From CAMCHP01 sp036835325 (GTDB lineage Bacteria; Bacteroidota; Bacteroidia; Flavobacteriales_D; Sanyastnellaceae), in the NCBI GenBank assembly GCA_036835325.1, contig DAITMF010000001.1:62001-126000 (forward strand): 64,000 nucleotides of DNA, written 5' to 3'. The stretch's first letter is position 1, and each line of letters starts with the position of its first letter. Shown in pieces: positions 15,949 to 25,800 of this stretch. A program made the translations under genes and the position numbers. Under the pieces are notes generated by a model. It was not told where the DNA came from. It searched no databases and worked only from the letters and a program-made list of their open reading frames with translations.

Positions 15949-16746
15949 TTACAGGAACGGCGTGTCGTTCAGGTCGTTATGTGGTGAGTGGTCGCTTTCT
16001 GAGGGTGTACGGCTTGCGCTGCCCCAGAGGTACTCAAGTTTGCGTCGCAGCTCATCGCTTCGGCGGACGGCCATCTTTACTTCACGGCCGGAGTCAAGTA
16101 CACAGCTCTTGCGCATGAAACTGCACGAGGCAATTTTGCTGATGTTAACGAGGTAGCTGTTATGGATGCGGCAAAACATTTTCTCCCCGAGCTCGGCTGT
16201 CATTGACTTGATGTTGCGTGAAACAACCAAGCGTTGACCGTATTCGCGATGAATTACGCTGTATGCGCCCGAAGCCTCAACCATAACAATGTCGTAAAGC
16301 GGTATGTAATATGTTCGGCCGCTCGAAAACACCTCAACCTTTCTCCGCGACTCGGGTAAAAAGTACTCAAGCTTGTCTTGCACCGCCGTTTGCACCTTTG
16401 CCAGGCACCTGTTGAGGTCGTCAATGGCCCAAGGTTTCTCGAGAAAATAGAGCACATCTCGCCGAAACCCCTCTGCGGCTGCACGCTTGTCGCCGCTACA
16501 GAGCACGGTTATAAACCGGTCTTTATCGAACCGGTCTAGCAAATCAAACCCTGACTTGTCAGGCATGTTTACATCAAGAAAAACCACATCAGGCCGCAGC
16601 GACTTAATTTTGCTGTACGCTTCTGCGCAATCAGCAGCTTCGCCAACGATGTTAATGTGTTGATTCTCGTTCGAGAAGTAGGTCGCCAGCGTTTTGCGGC
16701 ATACCGCCTCATCATCAACGATGAGCACGTCGATTTTACGTTTCAT
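15949..16746 (-). CDS. LytTR-family response regulator
   Basis: A 265-residue two-component regulator. The N-terminal receiver has the acidic pair DD at 11-12 and the phosphoacceptor Asp at about residue 58 (VVFLDVNMPDKSG), with the conserved Ser/Lys-containing ends (LCSGDK, FLEKPW). The C-terminal ~100 residues are a LytTR DNA-binding domain: YYIPLYDIVMVEASGAYSVI, RNIKSMTAEL, FCRIHNSYLVNISKI. An upstream in-frame extension to 16872 lacks a family match, so I place the start at 16746. No kinase is adjacent. The TPR kinase at 10685 is the nearest candidate on the chromosome, although YehU-type kinases are the commoner partners. Confidence 0.9.
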   Translation of the reverse strand: MKRKIDVLIVDDEAVCRKTLATYFSNENQHINIVGEAADCAEAYSKIKSLRPDVVFLDVNMPDKSGFDLLDRFDKDRFITVLCSGDKRAAAEGFRRDVLYFLEKPWAIDDLNRCLAKVQTAVQDKLEYFLPESRRKVEVFSSGRTYYIPLYDIVMVEASGAYSVIHREYGQRLVVSRNIKSMTAELGEKMFCRIHNSYLVNISKIASCSFMRKSCVLDSGREVKMAVRRSDELRRKLEYLWGSASRTPSESDHSPHNDLNDTPFL

Positions 16747-16952
16747 AGGCAATCCAATTTTCCAAGGGAGGGAACAAGTCGGAAATGACCGGGGTGACCC
16801 TTGGATTTGTTTAGTATTTAAGGTTTTGTGTCTAAACGAAAATAAAGCACAAATCCAATGTTCGACATTCACCCCTCAAAAAATTATTAACAGGGCTAGT
16901 AACAATTCCTCTCCCCTGTTCGTCATACCCCTGAACATTCAATTTCACGGAT

Positions 16953-17810
16953 ATGAAAAAGCTGCTTACCGCAATCGCCCTCGCCGCACTTACAGGCAAT
17001 CTAGCCTTCGCTCAAAACGAGGCGAGTCCTGACACGGTATACCTCCCCTCCCAAGCCGACACAACCCGCATCATGCTCGGTGGTACGCAAGTCATCCTTA
17101 TTAACTCGAACGACAAAAGCACCACCGTTGATCTCGACGACGACGACGAAGCTATGACCCCGCGAGAACTGTCGCAAGAGCTCACCTTCTGGGCGGGCAT
17201 TGACCTCGGCGTAAACACCTTGTTCAACGCCAATGGTGTAAACGCAGCCCCTGACGATGCCCCTTGGCTCGACACCGAAGAAATCCGCTCGCTCAGCTGG
17301 AGCTTTAACTTCTACGAAGAGAAAATTCGCTTAGTGAAAAATTACGTGGGCATTCTTACAGGTGCTGCACTTACCTACAACAGCTACGGCATCAAATCAA
17401 ACTCGCGCATTCAGCACAACGCTGACAGCACCTTCGCCAGTGAAGTGCCCGACTCGCTTTACCGTTTCTCTAAAAACAAACTCCGTGCCACCTACCTACG
17501 CGTGCCGTTGATGCTTGAATTCAACACGAGTGAAGACCCTGACCGCACCTTCCACATTGCCGTTGGTGCCATCGGTGGTCTCCGAATTGGGTCAATCACC
17601 AAGCAGTTCTATGAAATTGACGGGCAAGAATACCGCGATCGTGTAAAGAGCGACTTCAACCTCAGCTCGTTCACCCTCGACGCAGCCGTAAGGGTCGGAT
17701 ACCGCAACTTCACCCTCTGGGCCAACTATGGTCTAACACCGCTTTTCGAAGACGGCAAAGGACCCGAAGTTTACCCGCTCTCTGTTGGCCTTTCACTGGC
17801 CATGTTCTAA
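16953..17810 (+). CDS. Outer-membrane beta-barrel protein (PorT-like)
   Basis: A 285-residue exported protein with a signal peptide (MKKLLTAIALAALTGNLAFA). An acidic, low-complexity linker (TVDLDDDDEAMTP) precedes alternating hydrophobic strands typical of an 8-10 stranded outer-membrane barrel, e.g. FWAGIDLGVNTLF, VGILTGAALTYNSYGI, ATYLRVPLMLEFNT, FHIAVGAIGGLRIG and a C-terminal Phe (SVGLSLAMF). In Bacteroidota these PorT-family barrels often sit beside sigma factors or sensors; here it is divergent from the LytTR regulator with 206 bases between them, so that regulator might control it. The exact function is unknown. Confidence 0.78.
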   Translation: MKKLLTAIALAALTGNLAFAQNEASPDTVYLPSQADTTRIMLGGTQVILINSNDKSTTVDLDDDDEAMTPRELSQELTFWAGIDLGVNTLFNANGVNAAPDDAPWLDTEEIRSLSWSFNFYEEKIRLVKNYVGILTGAALTYNSYGIKSNSRIQHNADSTFASEVPDSLYRFSKNKLRATYLRVPLMLEFNTSEDPDRTFHIAVGAIGGLRIGSITKQFYEIDGQEYRDRVKSDFNLSSFTLDAAVRVGYRNFTLWANYGLTPLFEDGKGPEVYPLSVGLSLAMF

Positions 17811-17860
17811 ATCGGCTTTCAGGGACTCTCAACTCCCAAAGCGACATACAGTTTCAGGTT

Positions 17861-17893
17861 TGACCCCGTTAGGCAATGGCTTAATCGGGGTCA
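17861..17893. terminator. Hairpin between convergent genes
   Basis: TGACCCCG (17861-17868) and CGGGGTCA (17886-17893) are exact inverted repeats in the 88-base gap between the beta-barrel gene and the leftward exonuclease gene. The flanking T-runs are short, so it is a weak bidirectional terminator candidate. Confidence 0.35.
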
Positions 17894-17898
17894 TTCAT

Positions 17899-18618
17899 TT
17901 ACACCACCTGCACGGCCTCCTCTTCAATCATGGGTTCTCCCCTGTATTTGAGAAGCAATTGCGCAGTGGCCAACACGTCTTTCCGGCAATACAATTCAAT
18001 GCGGTCGAGGTCGCGTTCTTCGTAGTATACACGTGCCACCTGGCTGCCGTCAATGTCGTCTTTCGGTGTGGGTATTCCAAACAGCTTGGTGAGCAGTTTG
18101 AGCGATGTGTAGTTTTTGTAATCGCCAAACTTCCACAGTTCCAAGGTGTCAAGGTGATTAACTTCCCACGGTTTTTTGCCGGCGGTGTCAATGGGAGCAG
18201 GTAGTTGAACCCCATTCACCAACATGCGGCGTGCAATGAACGGTAAATCAAACTCCTTCACGTTGTGGCCGCACAGCATGTGGTCACGCGTGCTGAAATG
18301 GTTGTTGATCAAATTCGCAAAGTCACGAAGCAGTTGTGCTTCATCATCCCCATAAAAAGATGTCATTCTAAACCTTCGCTCCCCTTTGCTCTGCCGCAAA
18401 TAACCCACCGATATGCACACGATTTTGCCAAACTCGGCGTACACCCCGGCACGCTCGTAAGAGTCAATTAACCCGATGTCTTCGCGCTCTCTGAAAAAAC
18501 GCGACTTGTCTTCCCACAACTTCTTCCAATCGTTGTCAAGTGCATCAAACTGCTGAACGGCAGGCACCGTTTCAATGTCTAAAAACAGCACCTTCTCAAG
18601 GTCAATATAGCGTACCAT
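17899..18618 (-). CDS. 3'-5' exonuclease, DnaQ-like/PolB-exonuclease-related
   Basis: A 239-residue protein of the ribonuclease H-like DEDDy exonuclease group related to the proofreading domain of family B polymerases. Exo I is VLFLDIETVP (Asp and Glu ligands near residues 15-17), Exo II is MLCGHNVKEFDLPFIARR, and Exo III has the Tyr-type IELYCRKDVLATAQLLL. Members remove nucleotides from 3' ends and probably act in DNA repair. It is the third gene of a leftward operon: only 5 bases follow the stop of the preceding 134-residue protein. Confidence 0.83.
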   Translation of the reverse strand: MVRYIDLEKVLFLDIETVPAVQQFDALDNDWKKLWEDKSRFFREREDIGLIDSYERAGVYAEFGKIVCISVGYLRQSKGERRFRMTSFYGDDEAQLLRDFANLINNHFSTRDHMLCGHNVKEFDLPFIARRMLVNGVQLPAPIDTAGKKPWEVNHLDTLELWKFGDYKNYTSLKLLTKLFGIPTPKDDIDGSQVARVYYEERDLDRIELYCRKDVLATAQLLLKYRGEPMIEEEAVQVV

Positions 18619-18623
18619 GGCCT

Positions 18624-19028
18624 TTATTTAATCATTACACCTTCTAGGTCAACGAAAGGTACGGTGATGTAATTCGATGGGTCAATACTCCCCGGCACAA
18701 AAACATATTTTCTGTCGTACAAAACTTTACCGTCGTAAAAACTCACCCAGTACTGGTTGCTTAAATGAAGCGCCTCTGCCAATACGGGCTCAATCTTAAT
18801 GGCCGCGTTGGGTTCAATGCGGTCGTAAAACCGCCGAAGCTCGGTTGTTTCGTATTTATTGCCTTCGTGCACGCCATAGCCGCTTGACCTGATCAACACA
18901 TTCTCCAAGGCGTCGCCTTTGAAGTTAATGAGCCAAGCGTTGTATTCTTCTTCGTTCAATAGGTTGACCTCGCGGGTGATGGCCACAGCGACTTGATCAA
19001 CCTTTGGGACATCAATGTCTTTCAGCAT
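18624..19028 (-). CDS. Conserved hypothetical protein (134 aa)
   Basis: Cytoplasmic, no signal peptide or membrane segment. It starts MLKDIDVPKVDQVAVAITRE and includes EEEYNAWLINFKGDALENVL. The central part is helical and the last 50 residues look beta-rich (YWVSFYDGKVLYDRKYVFVP). I cannot name the family with confidence. Its start overlaps the end of the upstream beta-lactamase-fold gene by 17 bases, and the exonuclease gene follows after 5 bases, so all three are co-transcribed and this one is probably translationally coupled. Confidence 0.75.
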   Translation of the reverse strand: MLKDIDVPKVDQVAVAITREVNLLNEEEYNAWLINFKGDALENVLIRSSGYGVHEGNKYETTELRRFYDRIEPNAAIKIEPVLAEALHLSNQYWVSFYDGKVLYDRKYVFVPGSIDPSNYITVPFVDLEGVMIK

Positions 19029-20190
19029 ATCTGTTTTTCAATTTCATCCCCATCTCAACCCAACGGGGCAGGTCAGGGGTCATTCCGTCGTTCGTTTGTG
19101 CTTCAATGCGCTTGCTGCCGAAACGCACCACTACAAGCTCTTCTTCTGGCAGCACAACAATGTACTGTCCGCGCATGCCTCTGGCTGAAAAATGCCACGG
19201 TTTTACGCGCTGCGGTGCAAGCCACCACTGGAACCCATAGTTCTCAACAAGCTCGCCATCAACGTCACGAATACCCACGGGCTCCAATGACGCGCTGACC
19301 CATGCTTCGCTCAACAGTTGGCGGCCATTCCAATTGCCCTTGTGTATCATGAGGCGTCCGATGCGTGCAAAATCACGGGCCGTTGAAAAAAAGGCTGAAA
19401 AGGCCCGCTCGTGGCCGCCTTCTCGGTCAATTGCCCAATGGGCATCGGCCTCTGCGCCAATGTGCCGCCAAATGTCGCGGCTAAAAGCCTCACTCAGTAC
19501 ATCGCCGGTCGCTGCGGTCAACACCTCGTTCAAAATTACGGTGTTACCGCCTTCGTACTTCCACTCGGTGCCTGGCGGCTGCGATGCGCGGTACGGCTGG
19601 GTAAGTTCCCAAAGCTTCTTTCCAAAATAGGCCTTGGCCTGGTACCCGAACGGATTGGCGTAGCTCTCTCCAAAATCAATCCCTGAACACATTTGCAATA
19701 CGTGGCGCACGGTCATCTGCTTGCTTTCGCCCTCATTGAACCGCGGAAGGTAGGTGGCAACCGGTTCGTCAATGGCTACCGCGCCGCGATCAACCGCCGC
19801 GCCAATGGCCATGGAAGTAAAGCTCTTGGCCATCGAAAAAGAATTGATCAGCGATGTTGGCTGGCAGCCTTCGCCGTACCATTCAAAAATCAAGGTGTCG
19901 CGGTACACCACGAGAAATGCGGCACTTTCCAAACTATCCAGAAAACGCAGGTCGGTTTCAGGCAGCGAAGCGGTTTCGAGCAGGCGCTCACTCCACGGCT
20001 GGGGGTCACCGGCAATGACACGACGCACGGTATGGTGCCTGAAGTCGTTGATGTCGGGACGAGAGTTGCCGCTGAAATACGTCGACGGCAACCCGTAAAG
20101 AATGTGCTCGTTTCCTGTCGCCATCAGCCCTGCCACAGCCAAAGCCAATACAACAAGTATTCCTAAAACGATGCGCGCGAACCGCTTCAT
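19012..20190 (-). CDS. Serine hydrolase, beta-lactamase class C fold
   Basis: A 392-residue membrane-anchored hydrolase. After a short basic N-terminus and a hydrophobic anchor (IVLGILVVLALAVAGLMATG), it carries the SxxK nucleophile motif in NSFSMAKSFTSMAIG, then a YxN-type segment (YEGGNTVILNEVL) and a C-terminal HFSARGMRGQYIVVLPEEEL block in place of the KTG strand. Family members act as penicillin-binding-protein-like peptidases or esterases; true beta-lactamase activity is not implied. An in-frame ATG at 20223 lies beyond the promoter box at 20211-20218, so the start is placed at 20190. It is the first gene of a three-gene operon. Confidence 0.88.
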   Translation of the reverse strand: MKRFARIVLGILVVLALAVAGLMATGNEHILYGLPSTYFSGNSRPDINDFRHHTVRRVIAGDPQPWSERLLETASLPETDLRFLDSLESAAFLVVYRDTLIFEWYGEGCQPTSLINSFSMAKSFTSMAIGAAVDRGAVAIDEPVATYLPRFNEGESKQMTVRHVLQMCSGIDFGESYANPFGYQAKAYFGKKLWELTQPYRASQPPGTEWKYEGGNTVILNEVLTAATGDVLSEAFSRDIWRHIGAEADAHWAIDREGGHERAFSAFFSTARDFARIGRLMIHKGNWNGRQLLSEAWVSASLEPVGIRDVDGELVENYGFQWWLAPQRVKPWHFSARGMRGQYIVVLPEEELVVVRFGSKRIEAQTNDGMTPDLPRWVEMGMKLKNRYAERH

Positions 20191-20210
20191 AAACTTCCGA
20201 TTTGAGTATA

Positions 20211-20218
20211 CGAAGGTA
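20211..20218 (-). promoter_or_regulatory. -7 box TACCTTCG for the hydrolase operon
   Basis: TAnnTTCG variant on the minus strand, 20 bases before the start at 20190. It overlaps the longer in-frame extension and so helps to choose the start. Confidence 0.55.
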
Positions 20219-20268
20219 ACCATTCACTCTGTGGAAACCTTTTACGCGCTCTGGCAGTAAAATCAAGC

Positions 20269-21114
20269 ATGAAGAGCTTCTTCTCACTTGCGTTCCTTTG
20301 CGCTTCGCTAGGGTGGCCAATCGCCGCTTATTCCCAATCGCTTGAGGCCATTGCTGCCATGTACGAAAACGGGGAGTACACGCGCATTGTCGCCGAAGTC
20401 GCTCACACAGAATCAGCCGAAATTGCCCGTCTCCGAGCCGATGCCTTGCAAAAACTGGGACAGTTTACCGCCGCGATGGAGGCCTACAACACAGCCATCC
20501 AAATGAATCCGGCCGACGGAGAAGCACACCTCAACCGAGGAATTTGCGCCATGTCGCTGAACAACTATGCCGGTGCCAAAGTCGACTTGGCCACTGCGCG
20601 CCGCATCCATCCATCCAATCCAAAAACCTGGTACTGGTCAGCAGCCCTTGCCTACGCCGAAGGCGAAAACGAACCCTGCCTGAATCACCTCGCCGAAGCC
20701 GTGAAACTAAAACCCGATTACCTTGAGGCGCATTACCTGGGTGGTGCGCTGTTCTACGATCTCGGCGCTTTGAAAGATGCTGAAAAGGCTTTTGCGCGCT
20801 GCCTCGAGATCAACCCCGACCATGCGCTGTCACAGCTCAGCTTGGCCATGGTATTCACTGAGCAGTTGCGCTACAGCAAGGCGAATGCTATACTTGATGC
20901 GCTCGCTGACAGCGCTGACGATACGGTGCGCACCCATGCGCTCTACCAAAGGGGGGTTAGCAAATACGAATCGCGCGACCGTGAAGGTGCCTGTGCCGAT
21001 TGGGAAACTGCGGCAAGCCTCGGTGATGCTGACGCCCAAAACCTCGTTGACACCGCTTGTGCCGATGCCAAAAAGAAAAAGCTTGAACGCCGCAGCGTTC
21101 ACGTAGAGTTCTAG
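20269..21114 (+). CDS. Exported TPR-repeat protein
   Basis: A 281-residue protein with a Sec signal peptide (FFSLAFLCASLGWPIAAYSQ) followed by six or so tetratricopeptide repeats, e.g. GQFTAAMEAYNTAIQMNPAD, GALKDAEKAFARCLEINPDH and a Sel1-like last repeat (GVSKYESRDREGACADWETA). TPR arrays bind protein partners; the periplasmic partner here is unknown. The end is basic (KKKKLERRS). The gene converges with lipB, overlapping its 3' end by four bases. A triple copy of the CATCC unit (20604-20616) falls inside the third repeat and encodes RRIHPSNP. Confidence 0.82.
   Translation: MKSFFSLAFLCASLGWPIAAYSQSLEAIAAMYENGEYTRIVAEVAHTESAEIARLRADALQKLGQFTAAMEAYNTAIQMNPADGEAHLNRGICAMSLNNYAGAKVDLATARRIHPSNPKTWYWSAALAYAEGENEPCLNHLAEAVKLKPDYLEAHYLGGALFYDLGALKDAEKAFARCLEINPDHALSQLSLAMVFTEQLRYSKANAILDALADSADDTVRTHALYQRGVSKYESRDREGACADWETAASLGDADAQNLVDTACADAKKKKLERRSVHVEF
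20604..20616 (-). repeat. Extended GGATGGATGGATG motif copy inside the TPR gene
   Basis: CATCCATCCATCC, i.e. two overlapping 9-mers. On the minus strand it is preceded by GGTTTTTGGATT, retaining the T-run. Confidence 0.5.
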
Positions 21115-21812
21115 GCGCCGAATACCAGATCAGCGTCGAAAAGGTTGGCAATGTGCACCCTTAGGCGCTCCTTCACCTCATCCATCTCAACAGGCTTACC
21201 GAGCTCGCGCTCCATGCTGGTGACGTCTTTGTCGTCAATTCCACACGGTACAATGAGCTTAAAATCATCGAGCTGACTGTTCACATTCAATGCAAATCCG
21301 TGCATGGTGACCCAACGGCTGCACTTCACGCCCATGGCACAGATCTTCCGCGGATTGTCGGTTCCCATGCCAATCCAAACGCCTGTAAGGCCGTCAATGC
21401 GGCCGGCTTCGATGCGGTACTCTGCCAAGAGCAGTATCATGGCTTCCTCAAGGGTGCGCAAGTAGCGGTGGATGTCGGTGAAAAACTGCTCGAGATCGAA
21501 AATGGGGTAGCCTACAAGCTGACCCGGACCGTGGTAGGTGATGTCGCCTCCGCGGTTGATTTTGTAATAGCTGTAACCGGTTGCAGCGAGCTCTTCGGGT
21601 GTGCGAAGCAAATGCGCTTCATCGCCACTCTTGCCCAAGGTAAACACCGGCGGATGCTCAAGAAAAAGCAGGTGATTAAGCGGCGCTTGCTCATCTTCAC
21701 CGTTTCGAATGGCAATTTTCCGGCGCACCGATTCGGCAAACAGCGTTTCCTGATACTCCCAACAGGTTTTGTAGTCAATCAGGCCAAGATCACGGTACTG
21801 CAGTTGCCTCAC
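21111..21812 (-). CDS. lipB: Lipoyl(octanoyl) transferase LipB
   Basis: A 233-residue enzyme that moves octanoate from acyl carrier protein to the lipoyl domains of 2-oxoacid dehydrogenases and the glycine cleavage H protein. Family blocks are present in order: FLEHPPVFTLGKSGD, RGGDITYHGPGQLVGYPIFD, the catalytic Lys in KICAMGVKCSRWVTMHGFAL, and the acyl-accepting Cys in IVPCGIDDKDVTSM. Its ATG overlaps the stop of the upstream SIS isomerase by 4 bases (ATGA), so both genes share the promoter at 22815-22822. Confidence 0.96.
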   Translation of the reverse strand: MRQLQYRDLGLIDYKTCWEYQETLFAESVRRKIAIRNGEDEQAPLNHLLFLEHPPVFTLGKSGDEAHLLRTPEELAATGYSYYKINRGGDITYHGPGQLVGYPIFDLEQFFTDIHRYLRTLEEAMILLLAEYRIEAGRIDGLTGVWIGMGTDNPRKICAMGVKCSRWVTMHGFALNVNSQLDDFKLIVPCGIDDKDVTSMERELGKPVEMDEVKERLRVHIANLFDADLVFGA

Positions 21813-22795
21813 TTCAGCGTGCTCAGTGCGTTTTTAAGGTAATCGATGGCGACAATCGATACCGGGTCAATGGTGTTTTTCTCTGCGAGGATGAGCGACA
21901 GCCAGTCGCCCAAATGAATGAGGTCGAAACTTCGTTCGAGTCTGTTCTTTCCGCCGGCGAGGATGTTGACGATGCGCGCTCCTCGATCGGCCATCATGGG
22001 CTCGGTAATGTTCATTCTGGCTACGCTGCGCGGATGGTCGTCATCTGACCTGAGCATCAAAACTACAAAGCGGTGGTCACCGCCTTCCCAACCCACGAGT
22101 TCGTTGTGGTTCATTTCAGGGTATACATGGTGCCAGCAGAGCTGCTTGCTGTTTTCATTGATTTGCTGCCTCCAACGGATGGCAATGCCTTCATTGCGGC
22201 TTTCAGCGTAAATAATCGGGATACGCTGGTCCATTTCGCCGGCAATCTCCTTGGCTTTGGCTTCGTTCTCGGCCGAATGTTTGCGGATGAAAGCGCCCAA
22301 CTTTTCTGCACCATCAAAGCAGTTTGACGATATGCCGTAGGCATCGAAAATGCGCAACAGCGACATGGCTGAGTACCCGAACTGCGACCGTGGCGGCTGT
22401 CCGCCGGGAATTGAAACCACATCAAGTTTGTGCTTGGCCGCCAATTGCGCAACTTCACCTCCCGATGTGATACAAGCCACGCGCGCGCCTCGTCTCAACG
22501 CCTCTTTCATCGCCGCTACAGTTTCCTCGGTATTGCCCGAGTAGCTCGACACCACTACGAGTGATTTCTCCGAAACAAAGGCCGGCAGCAGGTAGTCGTT
22601 GTTGATGCTTATGGGCACCCGTGCGCTGTCTTGGACGAGCTGGGCGATGATTTTGCCGCCAATGCCGGAGCCCCCTAGTCCCGTTACAACAACGTTTTGA
22701 ATTCCGTCACCGGTGTTTTGAAAGCGTGTGTTGACAGCGATCGAAACAGCGTGGTCGATTTGATCGGCAAATCCTGCAATCAGTTCGCGCATCAT
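21809..22795 (-). CDS. Bifunctional phosphoglucose/phosphomannose isomerase-type SIS protein
   Basis: A 328-residue protein of the SIS-fold phosphosugar isomerase family, which interconverts glucose-6-phosphate or mannose-6-phosphate with fructose-6-phosphate. Visible motifs are VVVTGLGGSGIGGKI at the first SIS nucleotide-like loop, VVSSYSGNTEETVAAM, ACITSGGEVAQLAAKH, and the catalytic-region MNHNELVGWEG. It could feed mannose-6-phosphate toward the GDP-mannose used by Gmd at 45365. It is the first gene of a two-gene operon with lipB, coupled by ATGA. Two adjacent ATGs (22795, 22792) are possible starts. Confidence 0.88.
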   Translation of the reverse strand: MMRELIAGFADQIDHAVSIAVNTRFQNTGDGIQNVVVTGLGGSGIGGKIIAQLVQDSARVPISINNDYLLPAFVSEKSLVVVSSYSGNTEETVAAMKEALRRGARVACITSGGEVAQLAAKHKLDVVSIPGGQPPRSQFGYSAMSLLRIFDAYGISSNCFDGAEKLGAFIRKHSAENEAKAKEIAGEMDQRIPIIYAESRNEGIAIRWRQQINENSKQLCWHHVYPEMNHNELVGWEGGDHRFVVLMLRSDDDHPRSVARMNITEPMMADRGARIVNILAGGKNRLERSFDLIHLGDWLSLILAEKNTIDPVSIVAIDYLKNALSTLK

Positions 22796-22814
22796 ACTGC
22801 GATTGGGTTTTGTA

Positions 22815-22822
22815 CAAAGGTA
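22815..22822 (-). promoter_or_regulatory. -7 box TACCTTTG for the SIS isomerase-lipB operon
   Basis: Exact TAnnTTTG match on the minus strand, 19 bases before the start at 22795. Confidence 0.6.
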
Positions 22823-22839
22823 CGCTTCCCGCGCAATTG

Positions 22840-25800
22840 TTAACGCACAACGATCACGTGGCCATTGTACCGCTCGCGAATGCGGTTCTCAACGGTTCCT
22901 ACCTCAAGTTGCCAAACGTAAGCCCCAGACTGAACATAATGGTCGCCGCCTCTGAAGTTGCCGAGCCACCCTTCTGACGGGTCTGTGCTGTCAAAAACAA
23001 CTTCTCCCCAGCGGTTAATGATGGTGAAGCGGTAATGGTTCAGCGACGCACCGAAAAGCACTGGTTTGAAGACTTCATTGAGACCATCATTGTCAGGTGT
23101 AAAGGCGTTCGGCACATGCACCAACAACTCGGGTTCAAATTCTACCTGTGCATGCAGTGAGTCAGTGCATCCGAATCCGTTGGTAACAAATTGGGTGATG
23201 CTGTACAAACCGGGCACACTAAACTCGTGCGTAAACTCGGCATCGGTATACACCGCACCATCAGAAAGGGTGTACAACCAACTCTCGGCATCTTCAGAGC
23301 GGTCAGTGACGTTGATGAAGGGGGCAGCGGTGCTTGGCATACCTTCGGGCACGAAGAAGTTCGCAACCGGGTTCGGCCAAACCTCGACCAAACCGGGCAG
23401 TATGATGGCATTGCTGCAGCCCTCTTCAGAAAACACCACCAAGCCAATGCTGTACTCTCCGGCTTCCGTTGCTGTGAACACGGCTTCTTCGCCAATGGCA
23501 AACGGGTCGCCGTTGACGCTCCATTCCCACGCTGCCACTTCGCCCCAGGCGATGCTCGAGTTGTCGAAAAGGCTCGTGCTTGCATTCGCACAAAACGCGG
23601 CACTTTCCCATGTGAAACCGGCTACCGGAGTCGGATTCACCGTCAGCACGATTTGCCCTTCGGCTGAACAACCCGGTCCGCTGGAGGCATTCAGTACCAC
23701 GGCAAACTCCCCCGGAGTACCGTAAACCGAACTTAGGTTTTCTGTGCTGATACCCGTGTTGCCTTGACCATCCGTCCACGAATAATCAATGTTCCCGCCT
23801 CCGGGAACTACAGTATTGGCGAAAACGACAGCCGTTTCTCCGGCGCAAATCGCTTCGGCCACCAAATCAATGATGGGAAAGGGCGACACGGTCGCCGTGA
23901 TGGTTTCGGTATCTGTGCAGCCTTCCGGACTTTCAACGGTAAGTTCAATCACGTAGGTTCCCCAATCATCAACGGAAAGCGGATTGGGTTGTGCCGCGTT
24001 GCTAAACAGCTCGCCGTTGACCGACCAAACGTAACCGGAAATCGGTTCGCCTTCTGTACTCGAATTCTGCTCGACGACCAGCGGAGTGTTCTCACACACA
24101 TCTTCAACGCTAAAGGCCGCTACCGGGGTTGCATATACAGGAATTTCAAGGGCCACACTCGCTTCGCACCCTTGGTCACTCGTAACGGTGAGCGAAACGT
24201 CAACGCTTCCCGGTCCGGGAGTGGTAAGTGTAGCTGTTGACTGCCCTGTATCTGGTCCGTTGCCGTTCAAGTCCCACGAATAGCCCACAATGCTTCCTTG
24301 GGCGATGGTTGAGGTGCTTTCGACCGTTAGTTCAGGTTCCCAACAGAGTATCGGCGGTGAAACCACAGGTGCAGGACTCGGGTTCACCACAAGCACGGCT
24401 TCGGCTGTCGACGCGCATTGATTGCCATCGGTAAAAGCGTAACCAATTGCATAACTACCAAAACCATCTGACGGGTCAAAGCCTGCGGCCGTTTGACCAT
24501 TCACGGTATAAACGCCGTTCAATGGACTTCCTCCCTCCAAGATGATTGGGGCATCGAGCTCACATAGCGGATCAAACGCGGCAAGTTCGACGGTTGGCAA
24601 CGCCCAAATAGTTACAGCCGTTGTGTCGGCATTTATACAGCCATTTCCATCGGTGTAGGTGTACACGACCTCGTAGTTTGCGTTTGCCGGCATTGAAGGG
24701 TCGAATGCAGTCTCCAGTGCGCCATCAACCGTGTAAAAGCTGCTTGGCCCCGCAGGAAGGCCGCCATTCAATGCAATCTCAGGAGCACCGAAGCACACGC
24801 CCTCTTGCATGCTTAACTCCACTTCCGGCAGCTGATAGATCTCGACGGTAATGCTCTGTGTATCCAAGCAATCCGCAAATGTTCCATCGATGGTAATTAC
24901 GGTGGTTTCAGGCGCGGTTATGGAATACACTCCGCCGCCAAGTGCTTCAATCATTTCAGGGTTGCTGAACGTGTAGGCATCTGCACCCGAAACCTCGATT
25001 AGGGTTGCCTGTCCAAAACACACGGCTTGTGGCGGCGTAACGTCGATCATAAACTCCGTAACGACAATGGGTTCTTCGCTTGTTTGAAGAAAAATACATC
25101 CGTTTGGATCTTCCATGACCAAGGTCGGGAAGTACGAGCCGGGTTCTATGTAGGCGTGGGTGGTAACGGTGTTGTTGTCGGGGTCTCCTGATCCATCCCC
25201 AAAATCCCAGAAGTAGGTAAACTGCTGGTCAGTGATGTTGTAGGCTGAGAAATCGACTTGGTACGGCGCACAGTCAAATGCATCCAGCCCTAATGTGAAA
25301 GGCCCAATGACATATGAAAGGTTAAAGATGTCAAACACCGTGGTAGTATCATAGCAACCAAATTCGTTGCACACCACGAGTTGCACGTCGTACACCCCGA
25401 TGGAGTAGGTGTGGTAAGGGTCTAGCCCGCCTCCAAATTGCCCATCACCAAAACTCCACTCCGAACACACCAACTCGCCTTGGGTTGTGTTCTCAAACTG
25501 AACACCAAAGAGGCAGTTGGCAATCTGTGGTGTGTAGGTCATTTCAGCGACTGGTGAAATGATGTTTACAGCATTGTCAACGCAGGCCGATTGCTGGCAG
25601 CCAGCAGTGTTCTCAGCTGTCAAACAAATGGTGTATGAGCCGTTGTTCAAGTATGCGTGTGTCGTGCTGTTCTCTGTGCTGATGTTGTCAGGGGAGCTGG
25701 GGTCACCGAAGTCCCATTGAAACCCTACAATATTACCTGTGCTCGTGTTCACAACCTGCACTTCTTCGGAAATACATGAAGGGTCAGACAACACTTCAAA

